Of a DNA stretch of 64,000 bases, positions 17,161 to 25,573 are shown piece by piece (the first letter of the stretch is position 1; every line of letters begins with the position of its first letter). Source of the DNA: Crocinitomicaceae bacterium. Its GTDB lineage: Bacteria > Bacteroidota > Bacteroidia > Flavobacteriales_D > Crocinitomicaceae. The notes under the pieces were generated by a model. That model was not told where the DNA came from, searched no databases, and saw nothing but the letters and a program-made list of their open reading frames with translations. The DNA lies in NCBI GenBank assembly GCA_016708105.1, contig JADJGJ010000002.1:124001-188000 (forward strand), in the 5' to 3' direction. The translations under genes and the position numbers were made by a program.

Positions 17161-18639
17161 TTGAAACAACCTGACTGGACATCACTAAAAACTATTTTAA
17201 TTGCCGCATTGGTCGTTCGGGTCATTGCGGCAATTTTTTCGCAGGGCTATGGCATGCATGATGATCATTTTCTGGTGATTGAAGCTGCTGCATCCTGGTC
17301 TGATGGATATGATTACAACCATTGGTTGCCTTGGTCTATCGGAAGTACAGGTCAACCTGAAGGACATAGTTTTACTTACGTAGGCATTAATTACATCTAC
17401 TTTGTTATTGCTAAATTTTTTGGAATTGCTGACCCTAAATTGCTCATGCTTTTTAACCGGTTGCTGCACGGAATTTTTTCATTGCTCATAGTTTATTTGA
17501 GTTATCGAATTACAGAGAAAATTTCAACAAAAAAGGCGGCACAAACTATTGGTTGGATTTTAGCTTTACTTTGGTTATTGCCTTACTTATCTGTGCGCAA
17601 TTTGGTTGAAGTTGCTTGCATACCTTTTATTCTGGGTTCGGTTTGGCTTGCCATAAAATATGATTCTAAAAAATATCTGCTTGCTGCCGGAATGCTGATG
17701 GGTGTGGCGGTATCATTCCGTTATCAGGTGGGTGTATTTGCAGTGGGGATGGCTGCAGTTTATTTTTTCAAAAAGGAATGGAAATCTTTTTTCAATTATT
17801 CCGGTGGTGTGATTATTGTTTTTATCATCACGCAGGGAATTGTTGACATGCTCATCTGGGGTTATCCCTTTGCAGAATTTATTGCGTATTTCACGTACAA
17901 CTCGAATGAGGGCACCGCGTATATTCCCAATAATAATATTGCTATTTACATGTTGGTGCTTGGCGGAATTTTTGGCTTGCCGTTAGGCGCACTTTTAATT
18001 TTAGGGTTCTTCAAATCATACAAAAAATATGTATTGATTTTTGTGCCGGTACTTTTGTTTATTCTCTTTCACTCTTTTTATCCAAGTAAGCAGGAAAGAT
18101 TTATCATGCCCGTTTTTCCGCTGTTTTTAGTCTTGGGTGTTGTAGGTATATTGCCCTTGTTAGAAAAATTAAATTGGAAGAAATGGTGGAATGTTTCATT
18201 GAAAATATTTTGGATTTTGAATATTCCAATTCTGATGGCAGCCACCTTTGCGTATACCAAAAAATCTAGAGTTGAAGCCATGTATTATTTTTATGAAACC
18301 GGTCAAAAACCTAGAAAGTTATTACTTGAGGCAAGCGGAGAAACCGATGTTTCCATGCTGCCAAAATTTTACTGCGGAAAATGGAGATATGGTGTTCTTG
18401 AACATAAAAAAGATACTCCTTTACTCACCGTTTTTCCGGGGTATGAATATGATTTTATCGTGTTCTTTGGTGAAGAGAATCTGAAAAATCGCGTGGATGA
18501 ATACCGGACAATTTACCCAAAAATGGAATTGGGTAAAGTATGTGAACCCGGTTTTGTTGACCTCTTTTTAAGGTGGCTTAATCCGCGCAATTCAAATGAA
18601 TATATTGAGGTTTGGAAAACAAATGAAATTGCCCGTTAA
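17161..18639 (+). CDS. GT-C membrane glycosyltransferase (GT22/GT39-like)
   Basis: The 492-residue protein has about ten membrane segments. The first periplasmic loop carries the acidic catalytic-type pair in GYGMHDDHFLVIEAA (D32-D33 region). A later loop reads YPSKQERFIMPVFPLF, close to the HKExRF motif of Alg9/PIG-B-type (GT22) mannosyltransferases. A polyprenyl-phosphate-sugar-dependent transferase is therefore likely; donor and acceptor are unknown. The start is TTG at 17161, because no in-frame ATG precedes it before a stop and the N-terminus fits a signal-anchor. The last ~110 residues form a soluble tail. Confidence 0.78.
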   Translation: MKQPDWTSLKTILIAALVVRVIAAIFSQGYGMHDDHFLVIEAAASWSDGYDYNHWLPWSIGSTGQPEGHSFTYVGINYIYFVIAKFFGIADPKLLMLFNRLLHGIFSLLIVYLSYRITEKISTKKAAQTIGWILALLWLLPYLSVRNLVEVACIPFILGSVWLAIKYDSKKYLLAAGMLMGVAVSFRYQVGVFAVGMAAVYFFKKEWKSFFNYSGGVIIVFIITQGIVDMLIWGYPFAEFIAYFTYNSNEGTAYIPNNNIAIYMLVLGGIFGLPLGALLILGFFKSYKKYVLIFVPVLLFILFHSFYPSKQERFIMPVFPLFLVLGVVGILPLLEKLNWKKWWNVSLKIFWILNIPILMAATFAYTKKSRVEAMYYFYETGQKPRKLLLEASGETDVSMLPKFYCGKWRYGVLEHKKDTPLLTVFPGYEYDFIVFFGEENLKNRVDEYRTIYPKMELGKVCEPGFVDLFLRWLNPRNSNEYIEVWKTNEIAR

Positions 18640-18772
18640 TATTGAGTTATGGCTATGTTTTCTACTGTGATTGAAAGTGAATTTCTGTTAAAAACTTGTT
18701 TACAAATCAGGCACAAAACTTGCGTACCATGAAACTGAATTAATCGTTTTATTAATTAGTTTCGGTCTAGCT

Positions 18773-18838
18773 ATGAGAATCAAATTGATTGTTTTTGTTC
18801 TGCTTGCTTTTCTGGTAATCTCAGGATTGCTAGCGTAA
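18773..18838 (+). pseudogene. 21-codon ORF encoding only a signal-peptide-like sequence
   Basis: ATG at 18773 opens a frame that translates as a lysine-arginine start followed by about 16 hydrophobic residues ending SGLLA, then TAA at 18836. It looks like a Sec signal peptide without a mature protein. Its end overlaps the 3' end of the opposite VWA gene by 9 bases. It may be a truncated gene remnant or chance; the rest of the 18640-18829 gap holds nothing recognisable. Confidence 0.25.
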
Positions 18839-20272
18839 AGATTGTCCTTTGTATGATGTACGCCTGATTTCTTGAATCAATTTGGTTTGTGCATCTAGTA
18901 CATTGTTGATAGAAATGAATTCACCTCCACCTAGGTTGGCTATACCGGTAAGGTGCTCAGCAATTAATTCCGTTACTTTAATTCCCACAACTGAAAAACG
19001 TGTACCGTGTTGCGCATAATGTTGCTTGATGGTTTCATCATAATCTTTTGCCCCTTTATTAAACATACCATCGGTAATAATGATGATGAGGTTATTGCCG
19101 TCATGCAAGTGTTTTTCATAATTTAAATTGTAGGCAGTTTTAATTGCATCACCGCCTGCAGTTGATCCGCTTGTTTTAATTCCTTTAATGGCTGAAATAA
19201 TTTCATCCTTTTTATCGCCTGATGTATGATCAAGCACAATTTCAGTTTCTGCTGCATACTTCAATACAGTCACGTTGTCTTCAGGACGCAAAATTTTCAC
19301 CAACTCAATCATACTTAGTTTGAGTAATTCTAATTTTCCATTTGCGTTCATTGATGAAGACGCATCCAATATAAACGTGATATTGCTGTAATTAAAATAT
19401 CCCGGGTCAAGAATGGTGTCGGGTATTTCAGTAAGTGGCGGAATAATTTCAGGTACAATTTCAACGGGCGTTGAATCAATGGGTGTATCGTTGGTGATTA
19501 CAACATTGGTAGTTGTGGTATCTTCTTCCGGTTCATCATCAGAAACAATTTCAACCGGCTCAATATAGGTGTCAGGATTAATTTCAGTATAACTCATTTC
19601 AATCTCAACATAGTTTCTGGTAGCGTTGAGATATCCTTCAAAATAATTATTGGTATAGGGTGATTTTTCAGCGGTAATAAAATAATAACCCAAGGGCAAA
19701 TTTCTAATCACAATACCTTTTTGATTGGTGGTGTAATTTCCAACCAATTCTCCGCGCTCTACAAAATAAACGCGTGCATTGGCTATTGGTTCACGGGTAA
19801 TAGAATCAATCACTTTCACAACTAATGAAAAAGTTAAATCACCTGATGGTGGCTTGTCATTAAAATCAGGACAATCAGTAAGCGAATTAGAATTTACTTT
19901 CTTAATATCACCTTCCAAATACAACGTGGTTGCCGTAGGAGAATCTGAAAAATAAATATCAATGGTATAGTTGAATTTACCTTTAATGGCTGTGTTTATT
20001 TTGTATCGTATGACAATGGAACTATCTGGCAGAATTTTTTTATCGGAGAAAAGATAGTACACGTCTCTCGGTTTATCAATTGTCAACAGATATTGTGTTT
20101 TGCCGGTATTGTTGGTATATGTAATATCAACAAATGAAGCCTCTTCATCATAAATCTCTCCAAAATCAAATGATGTTTTAGATGGCGTTATTTGTGCAAA
20201 CAAATTCTGGTGGGTGATTAAAAAGAGAATCACAAAACAGGTTGATTTTATGGACTTATGCGCAAATTTCAT
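18830..20272 (-). CDS. secreted VWA-domain protein with carboxypeptidase-regulatory-like domain
   Basis: The 480-residue protein has a signal peptide (about 1-26, ending LFAQ). Residues of about 27-125 form a DUF1573/ASH-like Ig domain that begins ITPSKTSFDFGEIYDEE. A CarboxypepD_reg-like beta-sandwich follows at about 147-230 (KVIDSITREPIANARVYF). A Thr/Pro/Glu-rich linker leads to a von Willebrand A domain at about 298-470. The MIDAS is complete in outline: DASSSM, the threonine in TSGSTAGGDA and ITDGMF. VWA domains bind metal-dependent protein partners; the partner is unknown. The gene is divergent from the PorE-like gene (188 bases between starts), which suggests a shared envelope role. 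No T9SS sorting domain is visible. Confidence 0.82.
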   Translation of the reverse strand: MKFAHKSIKSTCFVILFLITHQNLFAQITPSKTSFDFGEIYDEEASFVDITYTNNTGKTQYLLTIDKPRDVYYLFSDKKILPDSSIVIRYKINTAIKGKFNYTIDIYFSDSPTATTLYLEGDIKKVNSNSLTDCPDFNDKPPSGDLTFSLVVKVIDSITREPIANARVYFVERGELVGNYTTNQKGIVIRNLPLGYYFITAEKSPYTNNYFEGYLNATRNYVEIEMSYTEINPDTYIEPVEIVSDDEPEEDTTTTNVVITNDTPIDSTPVEIVPEIIPPLTEIPDTILDPGYFNYSNITFILDASSSMNANGKLELLKLSMIELVKILRPEDNVTVLKYAAETEIVLDHTSGDKKDEIISAIKGIKTSGSTAGGDAIKTAYNLNYEKHLHDGNNLIIIITDGMFNKGAKDYDETIKQHYAQHGTRFSVVGIKVTELIAEHLTGIANLGGGEFISINNVLDAQTKLIQEIRRTSYKGQSLR

Positions 20273-20460
20273 ATCAAGGGTACTGCAAGAATAATTCCAA
20301 ATGATTTATTGGTAACAAGGTAAATTGAAAGTTTTCATAGTAAGAGTCTCAATCTGAGATCATGAGTAGGCTTCTACGGTTTTTTACGGATAAAGTTAGG
20401 TTATCTACCGTAGACTTGATGCTTCTGTGGCCAATAATTTAGCACCAAAATACAGATGTT

Positions 20461-23055
20461 ATGAAAACCCGATTTAATTATTTAAGAAGTGGCACCTGGT
20501 TATGGGTGGCCTCTTTATTTTTTGTGTTCAATTCATCAGCGCAGATGTCGTATGAAGAGTTTCATGCCAAATACGTTCCGCACTATGAAAAAATTGTTCC
20601 TGATTTTGAAACCGTAAAAATCACCAATGATGCTGATGCGGCAACAGGTGCATTGATTGTACAGTTGCTCATGCTGCAAGCTGAAGAGGGAGATGAAGAT
20701 TCTCAACTGAAAGTGGTAGCCATTCTCACCAGTTGTAACCGAGAAAAAGTTGCGGCTATTCTCAAAGAACTTAGCGTTGATCAAGCAGTAAAAGCCTTGG
20801 GATATGTGAAGTATGAATGGCAATTAGAATTGATGTGGTTCGTTGATGAAACTACCTATCATAATCTAGCACCTAATTTATTATCCATGCTTGTGTATGA
20901 TGGTCCAAAAGGTCCTTTCGGACCGGTGATTGGTGATTGGAGCCCGGCCTATGCAGGCATAGGTCTTGACAAAGGCTGGTCTATGTTCAAAGGAGCAAAT
21001 GAATTTTTAGATACGTATGGTGATGCTGAGTTGTTGGGTGGCTTAACCGGTTTCACGGCTTTTGCTGGTTTCCGTACAAGTGGTGCAAAATTTATTCAGC
21101 TGGGGTATCAAAATCGCTCTGCCAAAGCAATTCAAACTTCAACAGGGTATGAAGATATTAAATATGGAATGCATACCATTTCTGCCACCTTTCTAAAATG
21201 CAAGTCTGATGAACCTAAATTCTTGAAATTTGCCCAAGGATTTGGCTTGCAGGTAAATTTTGCTAAATGGTCAACAGATAATGGATCCGGTTGGAACAAA
21301 GCCGGTGGAGGAATAAATGGCGGCTTGAATTATCATATGAAATTTTTTATTAATCCGGTGCAAAAATTACCGGTGATGTTGAGTCTGGATGCTTATGCAC
21401 AATTAAATTTTCCGGGCATGAACTTCAACAGTTTGTATGATACTTTGTACAATATTCCTGCTGCTTCATCTATTCCAAATGATGATTTTAAATCTGGCAT
21501 TGCATCTTTTGGAGTGCAGATTAATGCGATGTATAAATTTGGTAAAGCAAAAGATCCACGTGTTTACACAGATTTCAACACGGAGATGGTGCAGCACATG
21601 GACAAACACGTTAACACGGCGTATACAGAAATTCTTCCGGTAATTTCTCCTGATGGTAACACACTTTATTTTATCAGATCTGATCACCCGGTGAATACAA
21701 AAGGTTCTTACTCTACGCAAGATGTTTGGGTAGCAGATGTAAGTAATGGTATTGATAATGCAACTGCTGAACACATGCCGGCTGTGCCATTCAACTCGCT
21801 TCAATATAACATGATTGCCGGTGTTAGTCCTGATGGAAACTCCATGGTTATTAAAGGTATTTATGACGCTGAAGGAAACTATGTGAAACGCGGTTATTCT
21901 GTAATTTATCGTACTAAAGAAGGATGGACAAAACCTCAGTCACTTGAGATTGATTCGTATGATGAAATGTCTGTTGGAAATTATACCGGCGCATATTGGA
22001 CTCAAGATGGAAAACATATTATCTTATCTATGTCTGAAATTGATAATGATGAAGAACAAGATTTGTATGTTACACATTTGAAAGATGACGGAACATGGAC
22101 CAAACCTGTTTCTCTTGGATCAACAATAAATGATAATGAAACTGACGAACATTCACCGTTCATGGCCTCTGATGGAAAAACGCTTTATTATTCAACCAAT
22201 AAAGAAGGCGGTTTGGGAAGCAATGATATTTACATGGTGAAGCGTGAAGATGATTCTTGGACAAAATGGAGCGAGCCAATTAACCTGGGTGAAGGGGTAA
22301 ATACTGATCAGTGGGATGCGTATTACTCTATTGATGCCCAAGGAAAATATGCGTACATGGCCAGCGCAAAAAATTCTAAAGGTAAAGAAGACATTGTACG
22401 TATTCAGTTGAAAGAGGAGGTACAACCTGACCCTGTAGTTTTGATTACCGGTAAAGTGTTAAATCAAAAAACAAATGAACCGCTTGACGCTATCATTACA
22501 TACAATGGTTTAGTTGATGGAAAAAATTATGGTATTGCCAGAACAAATCCAACAACCGGTGAGTACACCATCGTATTGCCTTACGGAGTGAACTATGACT
22601 TCACTGCTACTGCTGCCGGATTTATTGGTGTATCAGAAAACCTTGACCTTACTAGTGTTGGAGAGTATCAAGAAATTAAAAGAGATCTTTACTTAGTACC
22701 AATTGAAGTGGGTGCAACAGTTAGGTTGAACAATATTTTCTTTGAAACCGGAAAGGCAGAATTGAAAACAGAATCATACAGTGAATTAAATCGCGTAATA
22801 GATTTCTTGCAAAAAAATCCGAATGTAAAAATTGAATTGTCTGGTCACACAGACAATGTGGGAAATGCAGATTTCAATAAAACACTCTCGCAAAAGCGAG
22901 CAGATGCTGTAATGGCTTACTTGGTTTCGAAAGGAATTGATCCTTCGCGCTTGTTGGCTAAAGGTTACGGTATGGAAAAACCTGTGGCAGATAACGCCAC
23001 AGATGAAGGGAAAGCTATGAATAGAAGAGTTGAATTTACAATTCTATCCAACTAG
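20461..23055 (+). CDS. PorE-like outer-membrane protein: PD40 propeller, regulatory-like domain, OmpA
   Basis: The 864-residue protein has a signal peptide (to about residue 27, FNSSAQ). A helical region follows at about 28-130. Residues of about 190-370 are a beta-strand-rich, aromatic stretch that looks like outer-membrane strands (for example AFAGFRTSGAKFIQLGYQNR). PD40/WD40-like blades lie at about 385-650 (ISPDGNTLYFIRSD, SPDGNSMVI, ASDGKTLYYSTNKEGGLGSN). A CarboxypepD_reg-like domain at about 660-740 precedes an OmpA C-terminal peptidoglycan-binding domain at about 750-864 (LSGHTDNVG, LSQKRADAV, NRRVEF). PorE of the type IX system has TPR-PD40-CRD-OmpA, so this is a PorE-like variant. 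Paralogues are common in the phylum, so it need not be the T9SS component. A strong terminator follows. Confidence 0.83.
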   Translation: MKTRFNYLRSGTWLWVASLFFVFNSSAQMSYEEFHAKYVPHYEKIVPDFETVKITNDADAATGALIVQLLMLQAEEGDEDSQLKVVAILTSCNREKVAAILKELSVDQAVKALGYVKYEWQLELMWFVDETTYHNLAPNLLSMLVYDGPKGPFGPVIGDWSPAYAGIGLDKGWSMFKGANEFLDTYGDAELLGGLTGFTAFAGFRTSGAKFIQLGYQNRSAKAIQTSTGYEDIKYGMHTISATFLKCKSDEPKFLKFAQGFGLQVNFAKWSTDNGSGWNKAGGGINGGLNYHMKFFINPVQKLPVMLSLDAYAQLNFPGMNFNSLYDTLYNIPAASSIPNDDFKSGIASFGVQINAMYKFGKAKDPRVYTDFNTEMVQHMDKHVNTAYTEILPVISPDGNTLYFIRSDHPVNTKGSYSTQDVWVADVSNGIDNATAEHMPAVPFNSLQYNMIAGVSPDGNSMVIKGIYDAEGNYVKRGYSVIYRTKEGWTKPQSLEIDSYDEMSVGNYTGAYWTQDGKHIILSMSEIDNDEEQDLYVTHLKDDGTWTKPVSLGSTINDNETDEHSPFMASDGKTLYYSTNKEGGLGSNDIYMVKREDDSWTKWSEPINLGEGVNTDQWDAYYSIDAQGKYAYMASAKNSKGKEDIVRIQLKEEVQPDPVVLITGKVLNQKTNEPLDAIITYNGLVDGKNYGIARTNPTTGEYTIVLPYGVNYDFTATAAGFIGVSENLDLTSVGEYQEIKRDLYLVPIEVGATVRLNNIFFETGKAELKTESYSELNRVIDFLQKNPNVKIELSGHTDNVGNADFNKTLSQKRADAVMAYLVSKGIDPSRLLAKGYGMEKPVADNATDEGKAMNRRVEFTILSN

Positions 23056-23076
23056 CAATCTCATAACAATCTGTCT

Positions 23077-23113
23077 CCACCCCGGTCTTGCAAAAGGTCG
23101 GGGTGGTTTTTTT
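23077..23113 (+). terminator. intrinsic terminator after the PorE-like gene
   Basis: CCACCCCG (23077-23084) pairs with CGGGGTGG (23099-23106) across a 14-base loop and is followed by TTTTTTT. Confidence 0.9.
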
Positions 23114-23212
23114 ATACTTGACCCCTGCCTAATGAAAAATTCATGTTCTAAGATGAATGAATCCAACACACCAAATATTTTCTATCTTAGATCTATAAAA
23201 AAAAAGTGAAGT

Positions 23213-23776
23213 ATGCAAAAGCAAGCACCGGGCTGGGGAAAGGCAATCGGAATTTTAATGATCATTTTTGGTTCGTTTGGAGTTTTTATACAGATTTATA
23301 AAATCATTATTCCAAGCATGCTCAAATTACAAAATAGAATGATGCATAGCTTTTCATCTATGGATATGAACGGAGAACCAAATCCTTTTCGTGAGAGCCA
23401 AGAGGTTTTTGATGAGCTACTTTATATGTCTGATACGCAAGCAAACGTGATGATGGTGTCAGGGATACTTGGTTTTATTTTATGTGTTTTTTATATTGTG
23501 GGTGGGGTAAAATTACTGAAGCCAAAACCGGCTCATTATAAATTCGCTTTGTATTCATTGTTCGCATTTTTAGGTTTGAATGCGCTTACTTGTATTCTAC
23601 TTTTCGCATCAGGTCCTTCTATTGTTATTATTGGAATTCTGGTGTATGTTATTATGGGGTTGGTAATGGATCTTGTATACACAATTATACTGGCAACCAG
23701 TGATAAAACCAAGTATGGTATTGGTGTGCCTGAAAGTGCAGATACGGTGTATACGCCTGACGATGTCTTACAATAG
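23213..23776 (+). CDS. four-helix membrane protein of unknown function
   Basis: The 187-residue protein has four predicted membrane segments (about 9-29, 78-98, 108-128, 135-158). A soluble loop of about 45 residues lies between the first two and is rich in Met, Ser and Glu. The C-terminal tail contains no motif I know. It looks like the small DUF4064-type or similar uncharacterised membrane proteins, but I do not assign it. It is a single gene between the terminator at 23077 and the next secreted protein. Confidence 0.65.
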   Translation: MQKQAPGWGKAIGILMIIFGSFGVFIQIYKIIIPSMLKLQNRMMHSFSSMDMNGEPNPFRESQEVFDELLYMSDTQANVMMVSGILGFILCVFYIVGGVKLLKPKPAHYKFALYSLFAFLGLNALTCILLFASGPSIVIIGILVYVIMGLVMDLVYTIILATSDKTKYGIGVPESADTVYTPDDVLQ

Positions 23777-23934
23777 TCAGGATTCAATTCTTATTTTTTT
23801 TGCAGAGAATTGGATTAATGTCTATGGTGAAGGGAGTCAATGGCTTCGTTCTTTCAGCATTGAATCTTGTATGTGCAGGGTTGAGAATTTACTCAAAAGA
23901 ATTATATTTACCTTAAATCATTAAACCCTGAAAC

Positions 23935-24423
23935 ATGAAAAAGTATCTTTTAATTTTGCTCATTGTAATTACCGGTAGTTTGGCATACGCTCAAAAATTT
24001 GAAGAGTGTGAAGATATCAAACTGGATGATGAAGAAGATTTTGTTGCGTCAGAACCAAAAGTCATTGAATGTGTTGACTATATTTTTGCGTGCAAATTAG
24101 ATGACCCCGGAAAATCTAGAGAAAACGCAGTCGTTTTCATGTTCCGCTGGGCTATTGAGGCCCCGTATGATTTGATGATTTTTAGCTGGGGAACCAAATT
24201 AGCCAAGAAGCATCCTCAATTCATCATACTTCAACTTGCCGCCCTGGTAAAGTCAAAATTGAATAATAAAGAAGCAGATGAAGATGTGGTTCAACTTGAA
24301 GCTGCAACTATGGTTTACAAGTACATCAAAGATCCTCAATTCAGAGTTGAAGTAAAAGGACCAATTAAAAAATTTGTCGCCGCCGGAGATAAAGGCATAT
24401 TGGCTGAATTTATTGAGGAATAA
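23935..24423 (+). CDS. small secreted protein of unknown function
   Basis: The 162-residue protein has a signal peptide (MKKYLLILLIVITGSLAYAQ). The mature part is acidic at first (ECEDIKLDDEEDF) and then mostly helical (residues about 45-160), with three cysteines near its N-terminus (C23, C45 and C52 approximately) that could form a disulfide. Homologues of similar size with an aromatic FRWAIEAPYDL core occur in Flavobacteriales as far as I recall, without known function. A REP-like palindrome starts 10 bases after the stop codon. Confidence 0.7.
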   Translation: MKKYLLILLIVITGSLAYAQKFEECEDIKLDDEEDFVASEPKVIECVDYIFACKLDDPGKSRENAVVFMFRWAIEAPYDLMIFSWGTKLAKKHPQFIILQLAALVKSKLNNKEADEDVVQLEAATMVYKYIKDPQFRVEVKGPIKKFVAAGDKGILAEFIEE

Positions 24424-24432
24424 AATGCAGTT

Positions 24433-24454
24433 GGCGAAGGTCGCGACCTGCGCC
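24433..24454. repeat. 22-bp imperfect palindrome sharing the core of the repeat at 16328
   Basis: The element has the same GGTCG|CGACC centre as 16328-16363. The arms pair at 10 of 11 positions (GGCGAAGGTCG against CGACCTGCGCC) and CCTAC-like sequence follows on the right. It begins 10 bases after a stop codon. Confidence 0.65.
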
Positions 24455-24558
24455 TACGTTTAAGAATTTAATTTGCAACCCACAAATAGACCATCAATAT
24501 TGCATTGCTTATTTTAAAAGAAACCATTTGCTGAAATTATTTTCCATTTCACCAACAC

Positions 24559-24600
24559 CTTAACCCTAACTCCTAACCCCTAATTCCTACCTCCTAACCA
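24559..24600. repeat. six tandem copies of a degenerate heptamer (CTAACYC)
   Basis: Six 7-base units run without gaps: CTTAACC, CTAACTC, CTAACCC, CTAATTC, CTACCTC, CTAACCA. The array is 90 bases upstream of the enoyl-CoA hydratase start. The remainder of the 24424-24689 gap contains the palindrome at 24433 and a TACCTTTA box at 24661 that could be part of the promoter. Confidence 0.8.
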
Positions 24601-24689
24601 ACTCACACCTCCTTGTTTAAAAAATAGATTGAAGCCTAGTTGGTGAGTAATATCAATTCATACCTTTATTGGGTTAAACTTTTTGCATC

Positions 24690-25469
24690 ATGACATATTC
24701 AAACATACTCACTGAGCAACGCGGGCATATTCTGCAAATCACAATCAATCGTCCCAATCAGCTGAATGCTCTGAATAAGCAGACTATTGAAGAGTTGCAC
24801 CATGCGCTGTCCAGTGCAAATCAAGATAAAAATACCGGAGTAATTATTCTTACCGGATCAGGTGATAAAGCCTTTGTTGCCGGTGCTGACATTAAAGAAT
24901 TTGCTGATTTTGATAAGGCAAAAGGAAAAGAACTTAGCGCCTCAGGACAAAAATTACTCTTTGATTTCGTTGAGAATATGAGTAAACCGGTGATTGCTGC
25001 CGTGAATGGTTTTGCCTTGGGCGGAGGACTTGAGCTTGCCATGTCTTCTCATATTCGTATTGCATCTGAGAATGCAAAAATGGGATTACCAGAAGTTTCT
25101 CTTGGTGTTATTCCCGGGTATGGCGGAACACAGCGTTTGGCGCAGTTAGTTGGAAGGGGCAAAGCTTTTGAAATGATTACCACAGCCGGCATGATGAATG
25201 CGCAAGAAGCCTTGCAATGGGGCTTAGTAAATCATGTTGTACCACAGGCTGAGTTGTTGGCATCTGCTGAAAAAATAGCTTCAAAAATTCTTGCTAACTC
25301 ACCCAATGCTATTGCGGCCGCAATACGCTGTGTCAACGCCAATTTTAAAGATGGTATCAATGGCTATCAGCAGGAGATTGATGAGTTTGGCAATTGTTTT
25401 GACACGGTTGAATTTAAAGAAGGTACCGGCGCATTTCTTGAAAAGAGAAAACCAAATTTCCGCGGATAA
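24690..25469 (+). CDS. enoyl-CoA hydratase (crotonase family)
   Basis: The 259-residue protein has the crotonase fold signatures. The CoA/oxyanion-hole segment is AFVAGADIKEF, and the second is NGFALGGGLELAMSSHIRIA. The two catalytic glutamates of hydratases are both present, in GGGLELAM and in LPEVSLGVIPG, followed by YGGTQRL. This supports hydration of trans-2-enoyl-CoA in fatty-acid or amino-acid breakdown rather than isomerase-only activity. The chain-length preference cannot be read from sequence. It stands alone, with a possible promoter box TACCTTTA at 24661-24668. Confidence 0.92.
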   Translation: MTYSNILTEQRGHILQITINRPNQLNALNKQTIEELHHALSSANQDKNTGVIILTGSGDKAFVAGADIKEFADFDKAKGKELSASGQKLLFDFVENMSKPVIAAVNGFALGGGLELAMSSHIRIASENAKMGLPEVSLGVIPGYGGTQRLAQLVGRGKAFEMITTAGMMNAQEALQWGLVNHVVPQAELLASAEKIASKILANSPNAIAAAIRCVNANFKDGINGYQQEIDEFGNCFDTVEFKEGTGAFLEKRKPNFRG

Positions 25470-25573
25470 TTCGCCCTTTATTTTCAGTAAAATAGTTGAA
25501 TGCTGAAAAAATGGCCTGCTTGTTCCGGTGCATTATGAATAAAATAATTGTTGTACACGGGTAAACATATCTC

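Noticed and set aside
23673..23924. 83-codon plus-strand ORF
   Set aside because: It overlaps the end of the membrane-protein gene at 23213-23776 out of frame and has no recognisable domain.
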